Origin: Paraburkholderia ribeironis
GTDB lineage: Bacteria; Pseudomonadota; Gammaproteobacteria; Burkholderiales; Burkholderiaceae
Length of the DNA: 64,000 nt
Reading direction: 5' to 3'
Assembly: GCF_900019265.1 (NCBI RefSeq)
Contig: NZ_CYGX02000034.1
Coordinates: forward strand, 62,001 to 126,000
Shown here: positions 1 to 8,093 of the stretch, piece after piece
How the letters are laid out: every line of letters begins with the position of its first letter
Numbering within the stretch: position 1 is the stretch's first letter
Made by a program: the position numbers and the translations under genes
The notes under the pieces: generated by a model
The model's database searches: none
Told to the model about the DNA's origin: nothing
Seen by the model: only the letters and a program-made list of their open reading frames with translations

Positions 1-507
1 GATCTTCGCCGCGGCGATCGCCAGCGGCGCGCTCCACGGTGCGATGATGCCGACCACGCCGAGCGGTTCGCGCGTCACGTCGATCTCGACGCCAGCGCGC
101 GCCGACGCGAGCGGCTCGGCAAACGCGCGCAACGCCTCGGCGGCGAACAGCTTGAAGATCTGACCGGCGCGCGTCGCCTCGGCCAGCGCTTCGGGCAAGA
201 TCTTGCCGACTTCGCGCGCAAGCAGCCGACCGAGTTCGTCGCGGCGTGCCAGCATCTCGGTGCCGATCGCATCGAGCGCATCGGCGCGACGCTGCGCCGA
301 TGCCAGCGACCAGTCGCGAAACGCCGCGTGCGCCGCTTCGATCGCCGTATTGGTCTGGCGCACGTCGGCCCGTACGTATTCGCCGACCGGTTCGTCGAGG
401 TCCGACGGGTTCAACGACACGCCCGCGGTCGCGCCCGTTTCCCATCCGCCATTGATGTAATGGCGAAACGGACTGGCAACGAGCGGGACGAGCGGATCGC
501 GGTTCAT
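1..507 (-). CDS. Aldehyde dehydrogenase, N-terminal part (runs off left edge)
   Basis: NAD(P)-dependent aldehyde dehydrogenase; only the first 169 codons are in the window. From ATG at 507 the frame reads a short leader, YINGGWE, then the family's N-terminal helices (LARREVGKI-type region) and ends in PLGVVGIIAPWSAPLAIA, the conserved nucleotide-fold entry of this superfamily. The usual Asn of the PWN motif, which helps form the oxyanion hole, is Ser here. It is divergent from the LysR gene at 705 with a palindromic site between them, suggesting LysR control. GbpR-like regulators often sit beside sugar-acid semialdehyde dehydrogenases; that substrate is inference. The catalytic Cys lies outside the window. 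Confidence 0.85.
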   Translation of the reverse strand, partial: MNRDPLVPLVASPFRHYINGGWETGATAGVSLNPSDLDEPVGEYVRADVRQTNTAIEAAHAAFRDWSLASAQRRADALDAIGTEMLARRDELGRLLAREVGKILPEALAEATRAGQIFKLFAAEALRAFAEPLASARAGVEIDVTREPLGVVGIIAPWSAPLAIAAAKI

Positions 508-533
508 CGACGAAAGGGCGCCACTTGGATGCT

Positions 534-578
534 TTGGAAAGTCCACGAATGGTATTGGGGCTCCCAATAACTTTCCAA
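534..578. promoter_or_regulatory. Nested palindromes between divergent aldehyde dehydrogenase and LysR genes
   Basis: TATTGGG (553-559), spacer GCT, CCCAATA (563-569) form a perfect interrupted palindrome. TTGGAAAG (534-541) and CTTTCCAA (571-578) form a second, wider inverted repeat around it. The dyad is of a size typical for LysR-family operators and lies between the two divergent genes. Binding is inferred. Confidence 0.5.
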
Positions 579-704
579 TCCCTTTTTTGGCCATCCTGAT
601 ATCAGTTTCGGTATGGCATGATGGAGACCTGAGCGGAAACAGCGCCGCCGACGACGGCATCGCGGTGCGAGGCCGCTCATCCAACAACGAACGGGAGACA
701 GGCG

Positions 705-1682
705 ATGACGCGCAGCTACTCGAACTGGTTCGTGCGTGCACGACTCAAGACACGCCAGCTATTGCTGCTCGCGGCAATGGAGGAGGAGGGCAACGTCCGC
801 CGCGCCGCCGACGTGCTCGGCATGACCCAGCCCGCCGCGTCACGTCTGCTCAAAGAACTGGAGGACATGCTGGGGGTCAGCCTGTTCGACCGGACGCCGC
901 ATGGCATGCACGCGACGCTATACGGCGAGGTGATGATCCGCCATGCGCGCATGGTGCTGTCGAATCTGAGCCAGGCGCACGACGAAATCTCGGCGTTGCG
1001 CTCCGGCCTCGCAGGGCAGGTGCGCATCGGCGTGATCGCCGCCGCCGCCGCGACCATGGTGCCGCGTGCGATCGCCAGCGTGAAGGAGCGCTATCCGCAG
1101 TTGCAAATCTGGGTGGAAGTGGAAACCTCGGACGTGATGCTGCCGCAACTCGCTGAAGGCGATCTGGACATCATGATCGGTCGGGTGTTGGAACGGCAGA
1201 ACCAGTTCAAGACCGAAGTCCGCTACGAACCGCTCGCCGACGAACCGCTCTGCGTGGTGGCGCGCCCCGGTCATCCGCTCGAAAATGAGACGGGTTTGAC
1301 GCTGCGCGGAATCGTGAATGCGAGCTGGGTTCTGCATCCGCCGGGCAGCGTATTGCGCCATCGCTTCGATCTGATGTTTTCGCAGATTGGACTGAACCCG
1401 CCGCAAAACGTCGTGAACACCAACAATTTCCTGGCGATTTCGAGCTTGCTGCTCCAAAGCGACATGTTGGCGGTTTTACCTGACGAAGTGGCGCGTCAAT
1501 ACCAACAGTACGGTGTCCTGAAACGCGTGCCCATCGATTTGCCATACAGGATGGATACATTCGGTATCATCACGCGCCAGTCGCATCTGCTATCGCCGGC
1601 GGCCGCCGTGGTGCTGGAAGCCTTGCGGGACGCGGCCGGCGAGGTCTACGGCACGTCTTTCGAGGCGGCAGTGGCGCGATAA
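705..1682 (+). CDS. LysR-family transcriptional regulator, GbpR-like
   Basis: LysR-type regulator of 325 residues, the usual family length. An N-terminal winged helix-turn-helix spans about residues 12-75 (RAADVLGMTQPAASRLLKEL). A LysR substrate-binding domain follows, ending near residue 310. The start ATG at 705 has the purine-rich GGGAGACAGG upstream. The gene is divergent from the aldehyde dehydrogenase at 507 and the dyad at 534-578 lies between them. By resemblance it belongs with GbpR/galactose-binding-protein regulators; the effector, probably a sugar or sugar acid, is not shown by the sequence. Confidence 0.88.
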   Translation: MTRSYSNWFVRARLKTRQLLLLAAMEEEGNVRRAADVLGMTQPAASRLLKELEDMLGVSLFDRTPHGMHATLYGEVMIRHARMVLSNLSQAHDEISALRSGLAGQVRIGVIAAAAATMVPRAIASVKERYPQLQIWVEVETSDVMLPQLAEGDLDIMIGRVLERQNQFKTEVRYEPLADEPLCVVARPGHPLENETGLTLRGIVNASWVLHPPGSVLRHRFDLMFSQIGLNPPQNVVNTNNFLAISSLLLQSDMLAVLPDEVARQYQQYGVLKRVPIDLPYRMDTFGIITRQSHLLSPAAAVVLEALRDAAGEVYGTSFEAAVAR

Positions 1683-1824
1683 ATGCTCCCGCTGCTGGCA
1701 TGGCAGCCAGCTGACGGCGCGGGAGGAACATGCGATGTACAACAAGCACGGAAGACGGCAACGCGCTGTCGACGATTCTTTTTCTGTTCGCTCCGGTGGA
1801 GCGAGCACCTGGTTTAGCAACGGC

Positions 1825-2379
1825 ATGGCTCTGAAATCGACGATTTACAAGGCGGAACTGCAGATCGCCAACATGGACCGGCACTACTACGCCGACCATG
1901 CGCTGACGATCGCCCGCCACCCTTCGGAAACCGACGAACGAATGATGGTCCGCGTCGCGGCGTTCGCGTTGTTCGCGCAGGAACGGCTCGAGTTCTGCAA
2001 AGGTTTGTCGGATGTCGACGAACCGGATCTCTGGCAAAAGGATCTCACCGGCGCGATCGAAACCTGGATCGAAGTCGGCCAACCCGATGAACGACGCATC
2101 GCCAAAGCGAGCGGCCGTTCGAACGAGGTGATCGTGATCGCCTATGGCGGCCGCACTTCGGACATCTGGTGGCAGGGCGTACGCAACAAGGTGGAACGCA
2201 TGCGCAACGTGACGGTATGGACGCTCGGCGAAGACGTCGCGGCGGCGCTCGGCTCGCTGGCCGAACGCACCATGCGCCTGCAATGTACCGTGCAGGACGG
2301 CGAAGCGTGGCTCGGCAGCGCCGAAGCCGATGCGGTGAGGATCGACTGGACGGTGCTCAAAGCACCCGCGAATGCTTGA
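1825..2379 (+). CDS. yaeQ: YaeQ family protein
   Basis: YaeQ family protein of 184 residues (E. coli YaeQ, as I recall, is 181). It is recognised from MALKSTIYKAELQIAN at the N-terminus, LTIARHPSETDERMMVRV, the PDERRIAKAS segment and TMRLQCTVQDGEAWL near the end. The family has a PD-(D/E)XK nuclease-like fold; its role is unsettled. Family alignment favours ATG 1825, which lacks a clear ribosome site. An in-frame ATG at 1735 has a strong GGAGG at about 1722 and would add 30 low-complexity residues. It lies downstream of the LysR gene, apparently as its own unit. Confidence 0.85.
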   Translation: MALKSTIYKAELQIANMDRHYYADHALTIARHPSETDERMMVRVAAFALFAQERLEFCKGLSDVDEPDLWQKDLTGAIETWIEVGQPDERRIAKASGRSNEVIVIAYGGRTSDIWWQGVRNKVERMRNVTVWTLGEDVAAALGSLAERTMRLQCTVQDGEAWLGSAEADAVRIDWTVLKAPANA

Positions 2380-2445
2380 CGCCGGTTTGACGGCGGGTTT
2401 TACGTCCAGAGTGACGCCTGACCCTGAACGCTTGACGCTTGGTGA

Positions 2446-2871
2446 CTAGAGCGAGGTGACACGCGCGGCTTCCGGCGGCCCCTTGAGTTCGACCATGTTG
2501 CCCTCCGGGTCGAACAGGTACAGCGACTGCCCATAACCGTCCGCGCCATAGCGCAACGCCCGTTCACCGAGCCGGGCGCCATGTGCGGTCAGATGCACCT
2601 CGAGCGCATCGGCGTCGAACGGTTCGACGCGCAGGCACACGTGATCCATATTCCGCCCTGTGCCCGGCACACCGTTTCCAGCGTGGTCCAGCTTCGCGCC
2701 GGCCTGCAGCAGATCGATCAGCGAGCGCCCCGCGCGCAATTGCGTCAGCCCCAGGTCAGGCTGCTCCTTTTCGATGCGGCACCCGAGCACCTCGCAGTAA
2801 AAACGCGACATGATTTCGACGTTCGTCGCGCGGATAACGATGTGATCGATTTCGCGAATGTGGATTTTCAT
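2446..2871 (-). CDS. VOC / glyoxalase-fold metalloprotein
   Basis: Vicinal-oxygen-chelate superfamily protein of 141 residues with two beta-alpha-beta-beta-beta modules. The start of the fold is visible as EIDHIVIRATNVEIMSRFY and CEVLGCRIEKE. The second module carries NMDHVCLRVEPFD and ends LYLFDPEGNMVELKG, where the Glu and His residues are the usual metal ligands. The start at 2871 (MKIHIREIDH) is preferred because AGAGGG lies just upstream. Substrate is unknown; family members include glyoxalases, dioxygenases and antibiotic-resistance proteins. Confidence 0.8.
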   Translation of the reverse strand: MKIHIREIDHIVIRATNVEIMSRFYCEVLGCRIEKEQPDLGLTQLRAGRSLIDLLQAGAKLDHAGNGVPGTGRNMDHVCLRVEPFDADALEVHLTAHGARLGERALRYGADGYGQSLYLFDPEGNMVELKGPPEAARVTSL

Positions 2872-3002
2872 GTCAAACGCCCTCTGACTGGTTCCAGAAA
2901 CCAATGATTAGGCAGTGTAGAAGAAAGGCCGGCGTTGCGAGTGTGCGCCGAGGACCGCAAGCAAGGCACCGCCCAAAGGGCCGGATCGGGAAAGCATAGA
3001 CG

Positions 3003-3032
3003 AAAAAAAGCCCGCTCTATGCAGAGCGGGCT
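3003..3032 (-). terminator. Rho-independent terminator of the small RNA
   Basis: On the minus strand a GC-rich 9-bp stem (3010-3018 pairing with 3023-3031, loop 3019-3022) is followed by seven T. No protein gene on this strand ends here; the only transcript it can end starts at the promoter at 3072-3100. Confidence 0.85.
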
Positions 3033-3066
3033 GAATCCATATCAGGAGGAGACATGGAGGAGACAG
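3003..3066 (-). ncRNA. Candidate small RNA with two anti-Shine-Dalgarno motifs
   Basis: A minus-strand transcription unit of about 60-65 nt with a sigma70-like promoter (TTGCGT, 17-bp spacer, TATATT) and an intrinsic terminator with seven U. Between them the RNA holds UGUCUCCUCC twice (complements of 3056-3065 and 3045-3054) separated by one A, in a predicted unpaired 5' region. These are perfect complements of GGAGGAGACA, a strong ribosome binding site. No reading frame of useful size fits the unit. Small RNAs that act through exposed CCUCC motifs are known in proteobacteria, so translational repression by masking ribosome sites is the likely role; this is inference. It sits between the VOC gene and ada. 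Confidence 0.75.
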
Positions 3067-3071
3067 TTCCT

Positions 3072-3100
3072 AATATACACACCGGGTTGATGCGACGCAA
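3072..3100 (-). promoter_or_regulatory. Sigma70-like promoter of the small RNA
   Basis: Minus strand: TTGCGT (3100-3095), spacer of exactly 17 bp, TATATT (3077-3072). Transcription would start near 3064-3067, a few bases before the first UGUCUCCUCC motif. Confidence 0.75.
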
Positions 3101-3281
3101 TAACTTTTTAAGGGAAAACCCGATATCGTGTGAATTTGTCGCACTTTGCGGCAAAACGGGCGTCCGGCGGGGTTTCCAGCTTACGAGGAAGCGCAATGAC
3201 AGAGCAAGAACCGAGGCGTAGTGTGGGGGCGTACGGGCTACATTGGTGAGCATCGAGATCACCTGCCCATTGGGACCCACC

Positions 3282-4472
3282 ATGAACCGCACCACCGATC
3301 CGACCCGCCTTAGCACCACTCCGAACATCGCCAGCTGGCCCTCCGACGATGAACGCTGGGCCGCCGTTACGCGCCGCGAGCCGCAAGCCGACGGCGCCTT
3401 CTTCTACGCCGTCAAAACGACCGGCGTGTTCTGCCGGCCGTCGTGCGCGTCGCGCCAGCCGCGCCGCGAAAACGTCGTGTTCTTCACCGACGCCGCAGCC
3501 GCGCGTGCCGCGGGCTTCCGCGATTGCAAGCGGTGCCAGCCGGGCGGCCTGCCGCGCGAGCTGGAGATCGTGAATCGTGCGTGTGCTGCGCTGGACGCCG
3601 ACCCGCAGCAACGTCTCACGCTCGCGCAATTGAGCGACGCCGTGCACGTCAGTCCGTTTCACCTGCAGCGTCTATTCAAACGCGTCGTCGGGGTGTCGCC
3701 GCGTCAGTATCAGGCCGCGCAGCGGGGCGCCGCATTGCGCGATGCGCTGCAGAGCGGGGCGGACGTCACGCGCGCCACGCTCGATGCCGGCTTCGGTTCA
3801 CCCTCGCGGATGTACGACAGCGCGCCGACCGAACTCGGCATGGCACCATCCGCCTACCGTCGCAAGGGCGCCGGGCTGACAGTGCGCTATGCCAGTGCGC
3901 CGACCTCGCTCGGCTTCGTGCTGGTCGCGGCCACGGACAAAGGCATCTGCAAGATCGCTTTCGGCGACGACACCGCGCTGCTGACCGACGACTTGCGCGG
4001 CGAGTTTGCCAACGCCGAGCTGTTGGAAGATTCGACACGGCTTGCGCCGTTCATCGCGCAGATCGACGCCTATCTACGCGGCACCCGTCAGGACTTCGAT
4101 CTACCGCTGGACGTCGCGGCAACCGCGTTCAAGCAACGGGTGTGGGACGCGCTGCGGCGCATTCCGTACGGCGAAACGCGCAGCTATTCGCAGATCGCCG
4201 AGGCGGTCGGCTCACCGCGCGCCGTGCGTGCGGTGGCCAGCGCGTGTGCGACCAATCCGGTGGCACTGGCAATTCCTTGCCATCGCGTCGTGCAAAAGGG
4301 CGGGGCGCTGGCGGGGTATCGCTGGGGCCTGCCGCGCAAGGCCGCGCTACTCGATAACGAAGCGCAGCATGCGAGCCAGGTGTCGCTCGACAAGCCGCAG
4401 CGCAAACAGCCGGCCTCTGGCGACGCCCGCTCCATGACGACCACTACAACCAAATTGGACCACGCCGCGTGA
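3282..4472 (+). CDS. ada: Bifunctional Ada: DNA methyl-transfer repair protein and transcriptional activator
   Basis: Ada of 396 residues in the full three-part layout. The N-terminal zinc module has Cys51, Cys55, Cys82 and Cys85 (FCRPSC and CKRCQP), which repair methylphosphotriesters. An AraC-type DNA-binding domain covers about residues 100-190 (LSDAVHVSPFHLQRLFKR). The C-terminal O6-methylguanine methyltransferase carries Cys333 in IPCHRVV. Methylation of the N-terminal Cys turns Ada into an activator in E. coli. ATG 3282 matches the family N-terminus better than the upstream TTG (3243) or GTG (3246). It overlaps alkA by 4 bp, so the two are one repair operon. The tail after the methyltransferase domain is longer than usual. 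Confidence 0.93.
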   Translation: MNRTTDPTRLSTTPNIASWPSDDERWAAVTRREPQADGAFFYAVKTTGVFCRPSCASRQPRRENVVFFTDAAAARAAGFRDCKRCQPGGLPRELEIVNRACAALDADPQQRLTLAQLSDAVHVSPFHLQRLFKRVVGVSPRQYQAAQRGAALRDALQSGADVTRATLDAGFGSPSRMYDSAPTELGMAPSAYRRKGAGLTVRYASAPTSLGFVLVAATDKGICKIAFGDDTALLTDDLRGEFANAELLEDSTRLAPFIAQIDAYLRGTRQDFDLPLDVAATAFKQRVWDALRRIPYGETRSYSQIAEAVGSPRAVRAVASACATNPVALAIPCHRVVQKGGALAGYRWGLPRKAALLDNEAQHASQVSLDKPQRKQPASGDARSMTTTTTKLDHAA

Positions 4473-5386
4473 GCATGCCTGAGGACGTCGCCAAGCTTGA
4501 ACTGCCGTTCAACCCACCTTTCGACTGGCCGCGCCTGCTGCGGTTTTTCAGCGGCCGCGCGACGCCGGGCGTCGAGGCGGTGGAGGACGGCGCATATCGC
4601 CGCGCGATCGACTGGGGCGGCGATAGCGGCACGCTGAGTGTGCGCCTGCATCCGCGCAAACGCTGCGTGGTCGCGAGCATCGAAGGGCCGGTGAGCGGTC
4701 ATGCCGACGCGCTCGCCGCGCCGATCGCAAAGATGTTCGATCTGCACGCCAATCCGAAAAAGATTGGCGCCGAACTCGCCGCGGACCCATGGCTTGCGCC
4801 GCTCGTCGAAGCCGTGCCCGGTTTGCGCGTGCCGGGCGCATGGTCGGGCTTCGAACTGGTGGTGCGTGCGATCGTCGGACAACAGGTCAGCGTGAAGGCC
4901 GCGACCACGATCATCGGACGGCTGGTGCAGCGCGCCGGCGAACGCATCGATGGGCATCCGCATGAGAACACCGCGTGGCGCTTTCCGACACCCGCAGCGC
5001 TGGCCGCGGTCGATCTCGCGCAAATCGGCATGCCGGGTAAACGCGTAGCGGCGTTGCAAGGCTTCGCGCATGCAGTCGCTACGGGCGACGTGCCGCTCGA
5101 CAGCAGCGTCGTCGACACAACCAGCCTGCGCGCCGCGTTGCTCGCGCTGCCTGGTATCGGCCCATGGACTGTCGAGTATGTCGCGATGCGAGCATGGCGC
5201 GACGCCGACGCATGGCCCGCGTGGGACCTCGTGCTGATGCAGTCGATCTGTGCGCGCGACCCGTCGCTCGTGCGGCCCACGCAGCAACGCACCCGCACCG
5301 ACACGTGGCGGCCATGGCGTGCATATGCGGCCATGCATCTGTGGAACGAAGTGGCGGACCGCGCGGGCGCCGCACGTGGCGGCTAA
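4469..5386 (+). CDS. alkA: DNA-3-methyladenine glycosylase II (AlkA-type)
   Basis: HhH-GPD base-excision glycosylase of 305 residues that removes alkylated purines. The helix-hairpin-helix segment LPGIGPWTVEYVAMRAW is followed about 15 residues later by the Asp of AWDLVL, the expected catalytic Asp. The N-terminal half matches the AlkA domain (FFSGRATPGVE). The start GTG 4469 overlaps the ada stop in a GTGA junction; ATG 4475 is an alternative two codons later. Co-translation with ada fits an adaptive response to alkylation damage. Confidence 0.9.
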   Translation: MSMPEDVAKLELPFNPPFDWPRLLRFFSGRATPGVEAVEDGAYRRAIDWGGDSGTLSVRLHPRKRCVVASIEGPVSGHADALAAPIAKMFDLHANPKKIGAELAADPWLAPLVEAVPGLRVPGAWSGFELVVRAIVGQQVSVKAATTIIGRLVQRAGERIDGHPHENTAWRFPTPAALAAVDLAQIGMPGKRVAALQGFAHAVATGDVPLDSSVVDTTSLRAALLALPGIGPWTVEYVAMRAWRDADAWPAWDLVLMQSICARDPSLVRPTQQRTRTDTWRPWRAYAAMHLWNEVADRAGAARGG

Positions 5387-5415
5387 CTCATGCGCGGCTT
5401 GCAAGGCAGCACGGC

Positions 5416-5500
5416 GCGCGTGCGAGGCGCGTGAACGATAGCGCGGGCGAGGCGAGTGACGGATAACTCGGGCGAAGCCCGTGACGAGTAGCGAGGCGCG
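5416..5500 (+). repeat. Three degenerate ~26-bp tandem repeats
   Basis: The gap 5387-5691 between alkA and gshA holds three imperfect units of the pattern GCGxGCGAGGCGxGTGACGGATA (about 5416-5440, 5441-5468, 5469-5491). No hairpin terminator or convincing promoter was seen in this gap. Confidence 0.45.
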
Positions 5501-5691
5501 ACGCATCGCAGGCGGATCTGCGAACCGGCCGGACCGGCGGCTCGGATCGCCCGCCAGAGCGGCCTCAAGCAGCCGCCGTGGCGAGATGTTAAAGTGCCCG
5601 CTACCGAAATTTTCGCCGAACGTTGTCAACCGCCGCGCTGCCTGCGAGCAGTCAAGCGGTCCATAGCGGCGACAACGCCCGACTCGCATCA

Positions 5692-7308
5692 ATGCCAAAC
5701 ACGACACCTCCCCGCACGACCGACGCGCTCCTGCACCGCCTGTCCGTGCTGACTTCAGGCCCGCAGCGCGGCGCGCTGACGCGCGGTCTGCGCGGCATCG
5801 AAAAGGAAAGTCTGCGCGTGACGCACGACGGCCAACTCGCGTTGACTCCGCATCCACGCGCGCTCGGCTCGGCGCTCACGCATCCGTCGCTCACCACCGA
5901 CTATTCCGAAGCGCTGCTCGAACTGATCACGCCCGCCGAGCAGGACGTCCAGACCACGCTCGATAAGCTCGACACACTGCATCGTTACGTCTACGCGGAA
6001 CTCGGCGACGAAATCCTGTGGAACCAGTCGATGCCGGGCCTGCTCCCCGACTCCGACGACGGCATTCCGATCGCGCACTACGGCACGTCCAACATCGGCA
6101 GACTGAAGTACGTGTACCGCGTGGGCCTCGCGCTGCGCTATGGCCGTACGATGCAGTGCATCGCGGGCGTCCACTACAACTACTCGCTGAGCGAGGATGT
6201 GTGGCGGCTGCTGCATGCCGATCAGCAATCCACCGCGAATGCCGTCGATTTCCAGTCCGAGCGCTACCTCGCGCTGATTCGCAATTTCCGCCGCACTTGC
6301 TGGCTGCTGATGTATCTGTTCGGGGCGTCGCCGGCGCTGGATCGCCGGTTTCTCCGCGATCGCAAACACACGCTCGACACGTTCGATGCCGACACGCTGT
6401 ACCGGCCGTACGCGACCAGCTTGCGCATGAGCGACCTCGGCTATTCGAACACCACCGCACAAGCTGCGTTGCACGCCGACTACGACACGCTGCCGGGCTA
6501 TCTCGACGCACTCGCCAAAGCGGTGAGCCAGCCGTATCCGGCCTACGAGGCGATCGGCACGCAGCGCGACGGCGAGTGGGTGCAGATCAACACCAACGTG
6601 TTGCAGATCGAAAACGAGTTTTACTCGACGATTCGTCCGAAGCGCGTCACGTATCCGGGCGAGCGGCCGCTGCATGCGCTCGCCGCTCGCGGCGTGCAAT
6701 ACGTCGAGGTACGTTGCATGGACATCGATCCGTTCGAGCCGCGCGGCATTTCGCTGGAGACGGCGCGCTTTCTCGACGCCTACCTGCTTGTCTGCGCGCT
6801 CGACGACAGCGCACTGCTGCCGCCACAAGCGTACGTCGAAGCCAATCAGAACTTCGGCAGCGTGACGCAGGAAGGCCGCAAGCCAGGTCTCGAGCTGACG
6901 CGCGAGGGCCGCGCGGTCGCAATGACGGACTGGGCCAACGAACTGCTGGGCAAGATCGACGCGGCGGCAGCAACGCTCGACGCGTTGCACGGCGGGGACG
7001 CGCACGCACGCGCCGTCGCGGCTCAACGCGCGAAGCTCGCGGATGTATCGCTGACCCCGTCGGCGCGCGTGTTGCAAATCATGCGCGACAAACAGCAAAG
7101 CTTCCTGGCGTTCGGTCTCGAGCAAAGCGAAGCGCACGCTGCGTATTTCCGTTCGCGTCCGCTGGATGCCGCCGAGACCCAGGCGTTCACCGAACTCAGC
7201 GCGCGATCGCTGGCTGAGCAGGCCCAACTGGAGCGCGAAGAAGTCGGCTCGTTCGACGCGTTCGTCGCAGCTTATCGCGCGTACACCTTGAATCGCTTCA
7301 GCGTCTGA
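5692..7308 (+). CDS. gshA: Glutamate-cysteine ligase (gamma-glutamylcysteine synthetase), class 1
   Basis: First enzyme of glutathione synthesis: ATP-dependent joining of glutamate and cysteine. The 538-residue protein has the E. coli-type GshA order: RGLRGIEKESLRV near the N-terminus, YSEALLELITP, CIAGVHYNYSL around residue 155, and EVRCMDIDPFEPRGIS near residue 340. ATG 5692 is chosen because the family begins just before the LLHRLSVL helix; a TTG at 5623 would add 23 residues. A terminator follows at 7332. A second ligase family member (YbdK type) is encoded at 32304. Confidence 0.93.
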   Translation: MPNTTPPRTTDALLHRLSVLTSGPQRGALTRGLRGIEKESLRVTHDGQLALTPHPRALGSALTHPSLTTDYSEALLELITPAEQDVQTTLDKLDTLHRYVYAELGDEILWNQSMPGLLPDSDDGIPIAHYGTSNIGRLKYVYRVGLALRYGRTMQCIAGVHYNYSLSEDVWRLLHADQQSTANAVDFQSERYLALIRNFRRTCWLLMYLFGASPALDRRFLRDRKHTLDTFDADTLYRPYATSLRMSDLGYSNTTAQAALHADYDTLPGYLDALAKAVSQPYPAYEAIGTQRDGEWVQINTNVLQIENEFYSTIRPKRVTYPGERPLHALAARGVQYVEVRCMDIDPFEPRGISLETARFLDAYLLVCALDDSALLPPQAYVEANQNFGSVTQEGRKPGLELTREGRAVAMTDWANELLGKIDAAAATLDALHGGDAHARAVAAQRAKLADVSLTPSARVLQIMRDKQQSFLAFGLEQSEAHAAYFRSRPLDAAETQAFTELSARSLAEQAQLEREEVGSFDAFVAAYRAYTLNRFSV

Positions 7309-7331
7309 ACGGCGAGCATAGCGATGCGACG

Positions 7332-7359
7332 AAAAAGCGGCCCGCGTGGCCGCTTTTTT
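7332..7359 (+). terminator. Terminator downstream of gshA
   Basis: GCGGCC (7337-7342) and GGCCGC (7348-7353) form a stem with a 5-base loop, flanked by A5 and followed by T6. It lies 23 bp after the gshA stop. Confidence 0.85.
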
Positions 7360-7519
7360 CTTGTGCGCAGGTAACGTCTACGTCGCACGGCCGACGCTCG
7401 AACGCGAGATCGGAAAATTCTCCGCGCATTCTGACGATTCTCTGACGTGGATGAAACACTGCATCGACGTTGCGGTCCAAATTGGTATGAGACGCTCCCA
7501 TGACGGAGGTATCAACGTG

Positions 7520-8017
7520 ATGAACAAAGTCCTGTTGGCTGCGCTGTGTCTGGCAGCGGCGGGCTGTTCGACGCAAGGGCAGGTCGACCCGGACATCATG
7601 CAGATCGCGACAACGCCGTTGACGTGTTCGCACAAAGCGGAATGCGACGTGTGGTGGCAACGGGCACAAATGTGGGTGTCGAGCCATTCGACATACCCGA
7701 TCGAATCCTCGACCGACTCGCTGATTCAGACTGCCGGCCCGGACGGCGGCAAACGCGCGTTGGCGTATCAGATCACGCGCACCGTGAACCCCGACGGCAC
7801 GGCGACGATTGGCTTTGCCGCGCACTGTGACGGCTCGCTGGGTTGCACGCCGAACCCGTGGGAAGCGGGCGCCGAGTTCAAGCTATACGTGCGAGGCAAC
7901 GCAGCGGGTGCGCCGCTGGGCAGCGTGAAGCCGTCGCAAGCCGCACCCGCGCCGACGCATCCGGATGCACAGGGACAATCGGTGCCGGCGGCGAATGGCG
8001 AGACCATGACGCAGTAA
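7520..8017 (+). CDS. Predicted outer-membrane lipoprotein of unknown function
   Basis: A 165-residue protein with a lipoprotein signal: MNKVLLAALCLAAAGC, with Cys16 as the lipidated residue. Ser after the Cys predicts outer-membrane sorting. The mature part has four more Cys (TCSHKAEC and HCDGSLGC), suggesting disulphides, and a Pro/Ala-rich tail. I recognise it as a conserved Burkholderia-group hypothetical without a known function. The start at 7520 is set by GGAGGT at 7505-7510; GTG 7517 is also possible. It stands alone between the gshA terminator and the convergent efflux gene. Confidence 0.75.
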   Translation: MNKVLLAALCLAAAGCSTQGQVDPDIMQIATTPLTCSHKAECDVWWQRAQMWVSSHSTYPIESSTDSLIQTAGPDGGKRALAYQITRTVNPDGTATIGFAAHCDGSLGCTPNPWEAGAEFKLYVRGNAAGAPLGSVKPSQAAPAPTHPDAQGQSVPAANGETMTQ

Positions 8018-8093
8018 AGATGCGGCGACGCGCGCAACGATGCAACGTAAAGCATCGTTTCGGCGCGCCGTCGCGTGCAGCATGAAACGAACT

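Noticed and set aside
3017..3328. 103-codon minus-strand protein at the ada promoter
   Set aside because: Start-side sequence is not protein-like, it runs through the small RNA promoter and terminator, and it overlaps ada.
4184..5857. 557-codon open frame opposite ada-alkA and gshA start
   Set aside because: Crosses three well-recognised genes and has no homology features.
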